A stretch of DNA of 64,000 nt, taken from the NCBI RefSeq assembly GCF_000966265.1, contig NZ_LANF01000005.1, positions 1-64,000 of the forward strand. The letters run 5' to 3'. Shown here piece by piece: positions 28,145 to 36,396 of this stretch (positions are counted from its first letter, which is position 1; every line of letters begins with the position of its first letter). Below the pieces are notes generated by a model. It saw nothing but the letters and a program-made list of their open reading frames with translations. It did no database searches and was not told the origin of the DNA. The position numbers were made by a program, and so were the translations under genes. The DNA comes from Palaeococcus ferrophilus DSM 13482 (GTDB lineage: Archaea; Methanobacteriota_B; Thermococci; Thermococcales; Thermococcaceae).

Positions 28145-29224
28145 TCATGTAACCTTCTCCAGACCCTCCTTCCTGACGATGTAGGTGTCCTCGTGCTTTA
28201 TGGCCCCCTCCGGAATCATCAGCGGCGGATGGATTACGCTGAGCACCATGTTCTCCTGAACCTTCGAAGCCCTCTGGGGAACCACTATTGTGGTTATCGG
28301 CGGTTCCTCGATGAGAAGCCCGACGCCGTGGGTGTAGCCGGCTAGGTACGCATCGCCGAAGCCCCTCTCCCTGAAGAAGTTCGCGAGCTTCTTCTCGACG
28401 CTGGCCAGAGAAACGCCAACCCTCGTTTCCTTGAGGGCCATCTCAAGGGCCTCCTCCTTCACCGCTATGGCCTTCCTAACCCTCTCGCCCGGGTCTCCGA
28501 GCACGAAAGTCCTCGCCATGTTGGCGTAGTAGTTGTTCCAGTCGGCCCCGATGACCACGGTGACGACGCCGTTTTCCTTCACCTTTAGGTCTCTGAAAGG
28601 CTCGGCGTGCGCCCTTGGCGTGGTTGAGACGTAGACCTTGGGGTCTTCGCTGCCGTTCAGCATGAGTTCCCTCACGACCTCGGCAGCTATCTCCAGCTCG
28701 CTCTTACCCGGGGTTATGACCTCCTCGGCGACCTTCATTCCTTTCTGAGCTATCTTCCCGGCCTTCCTTATGTTGTCGAGCTCCCATTCCTCCTTTATCA
28801 TGCGAAGCCCCATCGTCAGGTCGAGGATGTCCACTATCTCAACCGTTGGGTTGAGCCTCTGGAAGAGCTTGAGGAATATCAGGTAGGCGTCCCTCTCTAT
28901 GCCGAACTCAAGGCCCACAGTCTGAAAGCCGTTGCTGTGTATCCACGTTACCACTCCAGCCATCAGGTCCTCAACGCGCTGGAACTCGCGTACATCTTCA
29001 ATCCAGCTCTTCTGCCTGAAGAGGTCCGCCTCGCCCTTAACGACGTAGACCGTTGGTTCACCCTCCGCCGGGATCAAAAGGCTCGGCCTCAGCCACTTCG
29101 TCCCCGTGAAGTATATGAAGGTCGAAAGCGTCCTTATGACGGCGCCCTCGATGCCCTTCTCCCTCATCGCATCCTGGAAGCGCTCGACCCTCCTCCTGAA
29201 TATCTCCGGGTTTCCCCTCATCAT
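28145..29224 (-). CDS. M24 (Xaa-Pro dipeptidase-like) protein with altered metal site
   Basis: 359 residues with creatinase-N (1-130) and M24 pita-bread (140-355) domains, as in prolidases. The canonical metal ligands are D, D, H, E, E. The His motif (THGVGLLIEEPP) and the last Glu (KHEDTYIV) are present. The DxG...SDITRT block reads GADWNNYYANMART, and the IEPG block reads VIHPPLM, so two or three ligands are missing. It may be a non-peptidase binder or an enzyme with a different metal. It follows the MFS gene by 32 bp and may share its transcript. Confidence 0.8.
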   Translation of the reverse strand: MMRGNPEIFRRRVERFQDAMREKGIEGAVIRTLSTFIYFTGTKWLRPSLLIPAEGEPTVYVVKGEADLFRQKSWIEDVREFQRVEDLMAGVVTWIHSNGFQTVGLEFGIERDAYLIFLKLFQRLNPTVEIVDILDLTMGLRMIKEEWELDNIRKAGKIAQKGMKVAEEVITPGKSELEIAAEVVRELMLNGSEDPKVYVSTTPRAHAEPFRDLKVKENGVVTVVIGADWNNYYANMARTFVLGDPGERVRKAIAVKEEALEMALKETRVGVSLASVEKKLANFFRERGFGDAYLAGYTHGVGLLIEEPPITTIVVPQRASKVQENMVLSVIHPPLMIPEGAIKHEDTYIVRKEGLEKVT

Positions 29225-29256
29225 TCACATCACCAACATTTTCTTAGTCTGAACTC

Positions 29257-30378
29257 TTACTTAAATATAGCCGTACCTCCGAGTACAAGGGCCAGCCCGG
29301 CGAAGATCAGTACCGGTGGGGGGCCAAGGGCTGCAAGGAAACCTCCAATGGATGCCCCTACCGTGACTCCAAGTATATTGAAAACCTGTTGAAGACCCAC
29401 GGAGGTCCCCCTAACCTCAGGGGGAACATCAGTCACAAAAACTGTACTGCTCAACATCAGCCCTGAGATTCCGACCCCAAAAATGCCGAGACTGACAAGG
29501 AGCTGACCAGGCGATAAGAACGCCGCCCCCGTGAGAAGCCCTGCAGATGAAAGCAGGGAGGAATAAAGAGCAATCTTTCCCGGCGTGATGCGAGAGAGGA
29601 GCCGCCCATATACAAAAAACCCTCCCGCGGCCACCAGAGAGGCCACACCAAGGCCAAGCCCCACAACCATCCTAGCAGATCGTTCTTCCCACAGGCCCCT
29701 ATAAACCAGGCTTGTGGCCAGACCACCTGTGATAATACCCAAGGCCACATACAGGAAGAAGATGAGCCACAGTCCACGGAACACTGGAGAACGGATGTGT
29801 TTTAACTCCCTGAAAGAGCCGGCCGCGCCTTTCATGCCCTCCGGGAGGGTCTCCGGCAGGGAAGTACTGACAATGCCGGCGATGGCGATAACAGCAGAGA
29901 GCAGGAAAAAAGCCTTTCCGTAACCTATCCTGGAGGTTAAAATGCCCGAGGCCGCCGAGCCAACTGCTATTGCCACGGCTATCGACGCCAGAACCCTTAC
30001 CAGGCCGTTTCTGCCGTTGCTGTCTGACTCTCTAGCCATTGATATTAGGGCAGGGAACACAAGGCTGCCCCCCAGGGCATGTAGCACCCTCAAAAAGGCT
30101 AGGAAAATGTAATCCCCCGCATAGGCATATAGGAATACTACCGCAGAGTCCCAGAGGAGCCCCAGTGTTAAGGTTCTCCTTCTTCCAAAGCGGTCAACGA
30201 GGATTCCGGCGAGAACACTGGCGGGGATCGCCGCAGCGCTGTAGAGGGCAGTGATAGCACCAGCCTGAGCCGGGGTGGCGCCCAGGGACATTGCATAGAG
30301 GGCTATCACTGGCATCAGGAAAGAGGTATCCAGTATCCCTGCAAAGCCTGCGAATCCCTGTGCAAGAGCCCTGCCCAT
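29257..30378 (-). CDS. Major facilitator superfamily transporter
   Basis: 373 residues with about 12 membrane segments. The loop 2-3 MFS motif is DRFGRRRTLTLG. It has the layout of sugar or drug exporters, and the substrate is not evident. It lies 6 bp downstream of the cupin gene, in the DUF438-cupin-MFS operon whose promoter carries the ATGAC-N4-GTCAT operator. Confidence 0.85.
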   Translation of the reverse strand: MGRALAQGFAGFAGILDTSFLMPVIALYAMSLGATPAQAGAITALYSAAAIPASVLAGILVDRFGRRRTLTLGLLWDSAVVFLYAYAGDYIFLAFLRVLHALGGSLVFPALISMARESDSNGRNGLVRVLASIAVAIAVGSAASGILTSRIGYGKAFFLLSAVIAIAGIVSTSLPETLPEGMKGAAGSFRELKHIRSPVFRGLWLIFFLYVALGIITGGLATSLVYRGLWEERSARMVVGLGLGVASLVAAGGFFVYGRLLSRITPGKIALYSSLLSSAGLLTGAAFLSPGQLLVSLGIFGVGISGLMLSSTVFVTDVPPEVRGTSVGLQQVFNILGVTVGASIGGFLAALGPPPVLIFAGLALVLGGTAIFK

Positions 30379-30384
30379 GAACCC

Positions 30385-30696
30385 TCACCCGAGCTTCACC
30401 ACGAGGAACCTGAGCGGCAGACTTCCCGCGTTCTCCACGGCGTGCGGAACCTCCCTCGGAAGGAAGACCAACGAGTCCTTTCTCGCCTCCGCGCTTTCCT
30501 TGCCAACTTCCACGAGGGCCTTTCCCTTCAGGATGTAGAGGAACGCGTCCACCGGCGTCGTGTGCCTCTCGAGGACCTCTCCGGGCTTTAGCGTGACCAC
30601 TAGGACCTTGACGTTCTCCCTCGAGAGTAGGGCCCTCACATCCACCCCGTGGGGATTGTCAATACGCTCGGCAGTCTCAAAGTTTGAGACTATCAC
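30385..30696 (-). CDS. Small cupin-domain protein
   Basis: 103 residues forming a single cupin barrel. The first motif is LKPGEVLERHTTPVDAFLYIL and the second is VFLPREVPHAVENAGS, with one His in each where metal ligands normally lie. The GTG start overlaps the region of the DUF438 gene stop. It is the middle gene of the DUF438-cupin-MFS operon, so it may act in the same redox or nitrosative response. Confidence 0.82.
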   Translation of the reverse strand: MIVSNFETAERIDNPHGVDVRALLSRENVKVLVVTLKPGEVLERHTTPVDAFLYILKGKALVEVGKESAEARKDSLVFLPREVPHAVENAGSLPLRFLVVKLG

Positions 30697-30697
30697 C

Positions 30698-32038
30698 TCA
30701 ATCCCTCCAGTCCAGGAGCCTCTTCTCCCCCTCTATCTCCTTGTACGGCGCTATGTCCATGGTCATCTCAAGCGTTCCTATGTATTCACCCTTCTCATTG
30801 AAGAGCGGCACGTACTTGATGTAGACGTACTTCGGCCCGAGCCTGAGCCAGAAGGTTGCTTCCTCTTTCCTGCCCTCCTTGAATGCCTTGAGTATCTTGT
30901 TGACGATGTGGACGCTCTTCGGAGGGTGACAGAGCTGAACGGGCCTTCCGAGAACGCTCAGGGAGCGGGCGAATATCCTCTCACCCGGAGAGAAGAACCT
31001 CACGCGGTCGTCCTTGTCTATGAAGGTGACGTCAACGGGTAAAGCCTCAAAGATGGCCTTCAGCTCCTCAACGCTGACGTAGCCCGTTCCGAGGTCTATA
31101 TCACCATCACGCTTTAGCTCGCTCCTGTCGAACTCCAGCGGCTGGCCCTTCAGAGCCTCCTGGACCTCCTTCGGAAGACCGAGCAGCTGTTCAACACTTA
31201 GCTCTGGATTGATCTCCCAGGGGTGGAGGGGCTTGACGTCCTCTCCGGGGTCCCATGCTGGCGGGTTCACCTTGTAGTAGCCGTACTCACCCTCCTGCAT
31301 CCTTATGGCCTTCCACTCCCCCTCGCTCAGGAGGGCTTTGAGCGTCGGGTAGTAGATGTTGTTCTCCCTGAAGACCATGTCGCTGAGTGCAAAGGCTGCC
31401 TCGCCAGCCTTGTTCTTGAAGCGCTCGACGAACTCTTCCCAGGGCATTTCGACCCTCTTTCTCAAGAGTTCGGCGAGGTATTTTATCATAAACCTTATCT
31501 CGTCGTGCTTCGTCCATAGAACGGTAGCTATCGCTGTCAATCCTCTCCTCTCGATGTACGGGAATGTCAGCATCTCTTCACGGTTGTAGTGAGTGAAGCC
31601 GACCTTCCTCAGGTTGCTCACTATCTCCTCGAGCACCCCCAGAATTTCCTTCCTCATGCGTTCGTCCTTGGTCGTTGCCAGAGTCCTCGCGTAGAGGTTG
31701 AGCATTTCAGAATCTTTCATTATCTCCTTGTTCTCTTGGTAGAGGGTCTTGAGCGGGTGGCCGTCCGGCAGATCCTTCTCCTCAAGCTCGTCCGTTCCCT
31801 TAACTGCCTCGCGGAAGAGCTCCACGTGGAGGTCGCACATCTTGGCTATGTCTTTCGCTGAGATGCCCTCCTTGACCAGCTCCTGCTCAATGAGGGGAAT
31901 CTCAAGGGGAGAAATCCCGCTGAGAACCTGTCTAAACTCCTCCTTGAGCTTCTCAACGCTTTCTCCCTCGTGTATCCTTAGGAGGAGCTTCTTGAGCTGC
32001 TCCTTTTTGTATTCGCGAGTGTTAAGCAATTCCGTCAT
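30698..32038 (-). CDS. DUF438 - hemerythrin-like - PAS sensor protein
   Basis: 446 residues. DUF438 occupies residues 10-70 (EEFRQVLSGISPLEIPLIEQEL). A hemerythrin-like HHE domain at about 95-260 has candidate iron ligands in DGHPLKTLYQENKE, THYNREEMLTFPYIERRG and TKHDEIR. A C-terminal PAS domain spans about 330-440 (FEALPVDVTFIDKDDRVRFF). It has no kinase or DNA-binding domain. The architecture suggests sensing or scavenging of O2 or NO. The ATG follows AAGGTGAT, and an ATGAC-N4-GTCAT inverted repeat at 32053-32066 overlaps the likely transcription start. Confidence 0.88.
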   Translation of the reverse strand: MTELLNTREYKKEQLKKLLLRIHEGESVEKLKEEFRQVLSGISPLEIPLIEQELVKEGISAKDIAKMCDLHVELFREAVKGTDELEEKDLPDGHPLKTLYQENKEIMKDSEMLNLYARTLATTKDERMRKEILGVLEEIVSNLRKVGFTHYNREEMLTFPYIERRGLTAIATVLWTKHDEIRFMIKYLAELLRKRVEMPWEEFVERFKNKAGEAAFALSDMVFRENNIYYPTLKALLSEGEWKAIRMQEGEYGYYKVNPPAWDPGEDVKPLHPWEINPELSVEQLLGLPKEVQEALKGQPLEFDRSELKRDGDIDLGTGYVSVEELKAIFEALPVDVTFIDKDDRVRFFSPGERIFARSLSVLGRPVQLCHPPKSVHIVNKILKAFKEGRKEEATFWLRLGPKYVYIKYVPLFNEKGEYIGTLEMTMDIAPYKEIEGEKRLLDWRD

Positions 32039-32052
32039 CCAACATCACCTTC

Positions 32053-32066
32053 ATGACGAGTGTCAT
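32053..32066. promoter_or_regulatory. Inverted-repeat operator ATGAC-GAGT-GTCAT before the DUF438 operon
   Basis: A perfect 5-bp inverted repeat with a 4-bp spacer. The minus-strand TATA box CTTATAAG is at 32077-32084, so this site covers the expected transcription start, a typical repressor position. The same motif occurs at two other promoters in the window. Confidence 0.7.
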
Positions 32067-32115
32067 ATATACAACTTATAAGTATTTCTGGGCAAATCTG
32101 GCCAGTAAAGTTTAT

Positions 32116-32129
32116 ATGTCGCGCGTCAT
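32116..32129. promoter_or_regulatory. Near-perfect operator ATGTC-GCGC-GTCAT before the TusA/DUF1858 gene
   Basis: Matches ATGAC-N4-GTCAT with one substitution and overlaps the TATA-like TTTATATG at 32111-32118 of the plus-strand gene starting at 32151. It probably belongs to the same regulon. Confidence 0.55.
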
Positions 32130-32150
32130 ATTTTGAAAGGGTGATGGAAA

Positions 32151-32627
32151 ATGATGCTCGACGTCCGAGGATTGACGGCACCACAGCCGGCGGTCATGAT
32201 CATCGAGGCCCTCGGAAAGCTCAAAACGGGTGAGACACTTGAGGTGATAGGGGATAAACCCTTCGTGGATCTGCTTCCGAAGCTTGAGGAGGCTGGCTAT
32301 AGGATAGAAGTCAAAGAAGTCTCTGGCTTCTTCGTACTGAGGGTGACCAAAACCGAGGAGTCAAAAGAGCTCAGCATGGAGGTCAAGGAGTGCGACGATA
32401 AGCTGGAGGAGATAACCGAAGATACCAACGTGGCAAAGCTCCTCAAGGCCTACCCCGAATCGCTGAAGATACTCGTTAAGTACGGCTTCTCGCCGCTGGA
32501 GAATCCGGTCATGAGAAAGACGCTCGCAAGGACGGTAACGCTGAGACAGGCCAAGAAGCTTCTCGGAATGAGCGACGAGCGCTTTAATGCCATGATGGCA
32601 GAGCTGAAGGCGCTGGAAAAGAGGTGA
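32151..32627 (+). CDS. TusA-like (Cys-less) protein with DUF1858 domain
   Basis: 158 residues. The first 70 have the TusA/SirA fold signature, but the sulfur-carrying Cys-Pro is Ala-Pro (LDVRGLTAPQPAVMIIEAL), so it cannot act as a persulfide carrier in the usual way. The C-terminal 65 residues form a DUF1858 domain (AYPESLKILVKYGFSPLENP), a partner domain often encoded with DUF438 and hybrid-cluster proteins. It is divergent from the DUF438 operon and has its own operator-like site. It is probably an adaptor or ligand-binding protein of the same stress response. Confidence 0.8.
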   Translation: MMLDVRGLTAPQPAVMIIEALGKLKTGETLEVIGDKPFVDLLPKLEEAGYRIEVKEVSGFFVLRVTKTEESKELSMEVKECDDKLEEITEDTNVAKLLKAYPESLKILVKYGFSPLENPVMRKTLARTVTLRQAKKLLGMSDERFNAMMAELKALEKR

Positions 32628-32789
32628 CCAAGCGCTTTTTACTATTCCTTCACAATTTCTTAAATTGACCAAAAACTGCTCAAAATGATATCTCTCTCAT
32701 GTTTTATGGCAATGGTTAAAGCATCCGCAGACACCTCACCCCTGAGAGCCTCCTCAAAGCCAAAGAAAATAAAGGAGAAGGACACGGAC

Positions 32790-33653
32790 TCATCTCCCGA
32801 GCAGCTTTACCCTTTCGAGTTCCTTTTCTGCATCTTTGATGGCCTCATCAATGGCCCTTAAGAGGACGTTCTTTGGGACTTTGACGGCCATGCCAGAATA
32901 CAGGACGAATGCCAGCAAAAACTCATCCTTTCCGGAGTCTGCCGCGTAGAGAACTTCAAGGGGGTCGTAGGTTGAAAGGGTAAAGCGAACGAAGGGAGGA
33001 GCCGCTCCTGCTGACAGCTTTTTAAGACCAGTAAGTTCGCGGAGAAGGCCCTTATCCTCCGGCTTTTTTGCCCCCTTGGAAGACAGCCTCTTGATTTCAC
33101 AATCAACGTTCCACTTTACCCGCCACACCTCCGCAGGTAGTTTGCCGTCTACCACGAACGCCTTGAGAAGTTTAAGTTCCTCAACGTACCCCTCGAGATT
33201 AACGAACGCCTCCAGTACGTACGTGCTCCCGTAAACTTGAACTTCGTACTCGTCCATGATATCCTCAGGTTCACCGAACATCTCAAGAACTTCATGTGAA
33301 GGCGGCTTTAGTTTGAATCTGAGCCACCCCATCCTCACGGGTTTATTATTGAGAACCGCTTCCAGGTTCTGGATGGAAGTCCGGATTGTCTCGACGAGGT
33401 CTTTAGGGGTAACCTGTACCTCCCTACCATCCCGAAGGGTCAGGTAGACCCATCCACCCTCAGCCATTATCTTCAAGTCCCAGAGCTTTTTCGGGAGAAC
33501 CTCCGTCGATTGGAGTGCTTTTAGGGAGCTTATGAAGTCATCCAGCGGCACCGGGTCTTCACTAATGAAAAGCGGCCCATCTTCGAGCACCAGCACTGGA
33601 AATCCCCTGTCTCCATCCTGTGGGGAGAATGAAAAAGCAAAGATTGAAACCAC
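32790..33653 (-). CDS. Unknown protein, largest member of the island paralogue family
   Basis: 287 residues from a GTG start, possibly truncated at its 5' end because the GTG overlaps the GGGAGG. No known family was recognised. The C-terminal half resembles other genes of the island: EYEVQVYG...VNLEGYVEEL and PFVRFTLSTYDPLEVLYA match the frameshifted gene at 34648-35312. A segment at about residues 60-100 (EGGWVYLTLRDGREV) resembles the 92-residue gene at 34289 (FGAWITIEVNGKRIV). No signal peptide. A cytoplasmic immunity-like role is inferred from context only. Confidence 0.6.
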   Translation of the reverse strand: MVSIFAFSFSPQDGDRGFPVLVLEDGPLFISEDPVPLDDFISSLKALQSTEVLPKKLWDLKIMAEGGWVYLTLRDGREVQVTPKDLVETIRTSIQNLEAVLNNKPVRMGWLRFKLKPPSHEVLEMFGEPEDIMDEYEVQVYGSTYVLEAFVNLEGYVEELKLLKAFVVDGKLPAEVWRVKWNVDCEIKRLSSKGAKKPEDKGLLRELTGLKKLSAGAAPPFVRFTLSTYDPLEVLYAADSGKDEFLLAFVLYSGMAVKVPKNVLLRAIDEAIKDAEKELERVKLLGR

Positions 33654-33720
33654 CTCCCGTCAATATCTCCCTGAAGATGGTGGGCATATCTTTCGCATAC
33701 TCCACCAGATCGAGCCACTA

Positions 33721-34266
33721 TTATTCCACTTTTTCGAGTATCTTGAGTACCTCCTCCCTCCACTCAAGATATTCACTCCTCAGAGCTTTGGGGATTTCAA
33801 TGAGAAGTCTTTCAACTCCTTCGAGCGTGGCTTTTCTCATGCACTCCCCCAGTTCCCTCGCTGGGGCTCCCAATTTCTTCACTGAGTAAGTGGGAAGGGG
33901 GATATCGAAATTATCCGGGTAGCATAGAGTTACATTGTTATTCTCCCGTTTAAGAATCACTCCAAAATCCTCTGGAAGACCCAGCGAAAGCAGAAAGAAA
34001 CCATCGAACGCCCCGCAGGAGCTTATCAGGGTTGTATAGTCGGGCTCGTCTTCAAGTTCCATGTTAGCAAAATTATTGGAGAGTAGGTACTTAGCTCCTT
34101 GGGCGAGGCTTTCAATAGTCAATACCAACCTCAGGGGGTGAACCGAGGAATAAACCTCAATCGGGCCAAGTTTTATCCTGTAGTGCCTCGGTGGAACTAA
34201 AATGGCCCTCCAGAGTTGCCCGTTGGACGTTATCTCAAGTCTGTCCCATTCTATTAAACACTCCAT
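33721..34266 (-). CDS. Unknown island protein, probable distant paralogue
   Basis: 181 residues, cytoplasmic and mixed alpha/beta. The segment GAFDGFFLLSLGLPEDFGV is in the position of the S/T-Y/F-D/E-P block of its neighbours, and PIEVYSSVHPLRLVL resembles their EYDV block. No known family was recognised. The ATG follows GGGAGGG. It lies in an AT-rich run of same-strand genes behind the toxin-like gene at 36397-37365, so it may be an immunity protein. Confidence 0.55.
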   Translation of the reverse strand: MECLIEWDRLEITSNGQLWRAILVPPRHYRIKLGPIEVYSSVHPLRLVLTIESLAQGAKYLLSNNFANMELEDEPDYTTLISSCGAFDGFFLLSLGLPEDFGVILKRENNNVTLCYPDNFDIPLPTYSVKKLGAPARELGECMRKATLEGVERLLIEIPKALRSEYLEWREEVLKILEKVE

Positions 34267-34288
34267 GCTGATCCCTCCCTAAGAAAAA

Positions 34289-34567
34289 TTAAAAATAATG
34301 GGGAGTCCTCTCCCCACATGAGATATTCCTTATCACTCTTCTCTCATCCTCCTCAAACTTTTCAAGCACGTAGGGAATTTCATCGCATGACGCGACTGCG
34401 AAGGCCACTGTGGCGAAGATTGCCGCTAGAGCCTGCAGGATGTAGCAGGCGGCCCACACAATCCGCTTTCCATTCACCTCTATAGTGATCCAAGCCCCAA
34501 ATCCTCCTGATTCCTCCAACTCTTCAAGAGGGGAATCAACTGAAAATTTAACTGGCATTGAGGGCAT
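34289..34567 (-). CDS. Small unknown island protein
   Basis: 92 residues. A short beta-rich start (FGAWITIEVNGKRIV) is followed by a hydrophobic helix (YILQALAAIFATVAFAVAS) and a charged tail. The start resembles residues 60-75 of the 287-residue neighbour, so this may be a separated N-terminal module of that family. It could be membrane-associated. Weak ribosome binding site. Confidence 0.45.
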   Translation of the reverse strand: MPSMPVKFSVDSPLEELEESGGFGAWITIEVNGKRIVWAACYILQALAAIFATVAFAVASCDEIPYVLEKFEEDERRVIRNISCGERTPHYF

Positions 34568-34647
34568 CCCCGGGCTTTTCTACTTTTCTCTGAAAAATTT
34601 TAAACAAAATTCAAGGCGAATTTTGAACCCATACATCATTCTCCCCG

Positions 34648-35312
34648 TTAATAATTTTCAATTCCCAGTAAATTTTTCAATCTTTTAGTTAGTTCCCTGT
34701 ACCCGTCGATCATCTCTCTGTACCTTCTAATCCCGTTCTCATCGAATACGCGAGTGCAGGACTCCAATTCCGTGATAGCCTCCCCTGCGACATTCATTAC
34801 GCTCCTCAAGAACTCACTGGTTGATACCCTGTAGACCTTTCTGTAGTCCACGTTCACGAGATACATGTATTCGCCCTTCCTGAACCGTATACGATTAAAA
34901 TGGGGTCGTAGCTTCCAAGGAAGGATCTTAAAAACGGACTGGATGTTAGTTCGTTAAACTCCTCCCCCAATAGTCCTCTCAGGACCCTAACTTCCTCATC
35001 AAGCCAGTCCGGGAGTTCTGCGAGCCTCTTGAAGCTCCATCTGCATGACTTCACGTCTTCTGGCACTTTGCCTGTTACGGCATAAAATGCAAATCTAAAA
35101 AGCTCATAAAGAAATTCGTTGAGGTGGACAGTCGCGTTAAACACTTCCTCTACTCTGCAACTGATGGTGACATCATACTCACTGAGAACTGTCTCTATTA
35201 TCGATTCGTCTGAATAGCCGTGTTCTTTTCCTCCCGTTACTGCCCTTCTCGCCCTTTTTTCCAAGGGCCCAAAAGGTTCTTCAAGTTTAAGTGTGATTTT
35301 GAAATTCACCAT
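34648..35312 (-). pseudogene. Frameshifted member of the island paralogue family
   Basis: Two overlapping frames form one gene. The first (34854-35312, 152 residues) ends abruptly after PFLRSFLGSYDPILIVYGSG; the second (34648-34866, 72 residues) continues with EYMYLVNVDYRKVYRVST. Removing one base near 34870-34885 gives YGSGKGEYMYLVNV, which aligns with YAADSGKDEFLLAFVL in the 287-residue paralogue. The break is either a true frameshift or a sequencing error. The N-terminal part (EYDVTISCRVEEV) also matches the 213-residue gene (EYDVRYGLKIEDV). Confidence 0.7.
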
Positions 35313-35366
35313 TTGTATCGCCCCAATGCTATGTAGTTAAAAAAATTAAAAGGTGGTCCCTTGTAC

Positions 35367-35692
35367 TCAGTCCCAATCCACAGGGTGTGCTGTCACTATC
35401 CTGTAAAGATTATTGGACATCTTCCTAATAACTACCCGTAGCTTGTTCTTAGCGTCAAGTCCATAGTAATACTTTTCTAAGGACTACCCCATTTGGTGGA
35501 TGCCCCTGCCACAGTTTATTTCTCCAGTTTCAATTGTCTCTTTGAGCGTCTGAAAAAGCATGTCTACAGTTAGATACTTAAATTTTGACTTGTATTGCCA
35601 TTTTTCTTCTGAGATGGCCTTTCAATTATGTGTGTCGCCCCTTCATCATCAATTATAACCTCTCCTTCCGGGAAGTAGCTAACTTTTTGCAT
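35367..35692 (-). pseudogene. Degraded copy of the toxin C-terminal domain
   Basis: This apparently empty stretch reads on the minus strand as a broken version of the end of the 36397-37365 protein. In order: EGATHIIER (toxin LRHIIRRH), a frameshift, DMLFQTLKETIETGEINC (toxin WLANVIKQAILAGEVNC), an in-frame TAG, then NKLRVVIRKMSNNLYRIVTA (toxin GRVRVVLRQIGSKTYKIVTV), ending at 35367. Only the C-terminal domain is present, with no signal peptide or stalk, like the orphan toxin cassettes of polymorphic toxin loci. It starts 8 bp after the 213-residue gene. Confidence 0.75.
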
Positions 35693-35699
35693 TGACTTT

Positions 35700-36341
35700 T
35701 CACTTTAGGGCATATCTCATCATTACCTTTAACCACTGAACCTTGGGGCGTAAGACCCCTAGCAAGGTATGCATTTTCAAGATTTCTTCAACATTGTAGA
35801 TCCCACTCAAGAGATCATTTTTAATGTTGTCCACATATTCATCGGCATTTATATGGATGGTTGTATTATCATCAGATGATTTTATTTCGAGAACGTTTCC
35901 TTGCTTGTGGAGGAAATACGTTCTTGTTGGCTCAAATGTGCCAAAGAGCAATTTGAGAGAATCATTGCTAAACATTGATCTCCCTATGTCAACTGTTTTT
36001 AACGGATTAATATCCAAAGGAAAAGCCGAGAGACTTTTAATGCCGTTCTTTCCCTTTTTGACATACACTAAGGATAGGGCAACGTCTTCGAGGAAGTGAA
36101 GTAAATTCCCAATAGCAGGGGCTATAAGCTCGACATCCTCAATTTTCAGGCCGTATCTAACATCATACTCAAATCCTCTTAAAACAATGTCTCCCAGGAG
36201 CTTGCTAAAATCTTCTTCGTCCCCTTCTTTTACGGACTCGTTATAAGTTTCAACGGCATCTAAAAGTGAGGATAAAACAGCTTTTCTCAGGTAGCTGGTA
36301 TCTGGAAGAGTATACCAGAGCTTAACTCTCGCCTTTGTCAT
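35700..36341 (-). CDS. Unknown protein directly downstream of the toxin-like gene (candidate immunity protein)
   Basis: 213 residues, no signal peptide or membrane segment. Motifs EYDVRYGLKIEDV and LKLLFGTFEPTRTYF place it in the same family as the genes at 34648-35312 and 32790-33653. No known family was recognised. The ATG follows AGAGGTG. As the gene immediately downstream of the putative secreted toxin on the same strand, 55 bp away, it is the best candidate for the cognate immunity protein; that role is inference. Confidence 0.6.
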   Translation of the reverse strand: MTKARVKLWYTLPDTSYLRKAVLSSLLDAVETYNESVKEGDEEDFSKLLGDIVLRGFEYDVRYGLKIEDVELIAPAIGNLLHFLEDVALSLVYVKKGKNGIKSLSAFPLDINPLKTVDIGRSMFSNDSLKLLFGTFEPTRTYFLHKQGNVLEIKSSDDNTTIHINADEYVDNIKNDLLSGIYNVEEILKMHTLLGVLRPKVQWLKVMMRYALK

Positions 36342-36396
36342 GACGACACCTCTAGGATTTACTGCTCGATACGAAAAATTAAAGATGTAAAGTCAA

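Noticed and set aside
33530-33763. 77-codon minus-strand frame between two island genes
   Set aside because: Overlaps the 287-residue gene out of frame; its sequence does not resemble the island family.
35740-36360. GTCATGAC near 36340 as another copy of the redox operator
   Set aside because: It lacks the 4-bp spacer of ATGAC-N4-GTCAT and covers the start codon of an unrelated gene.
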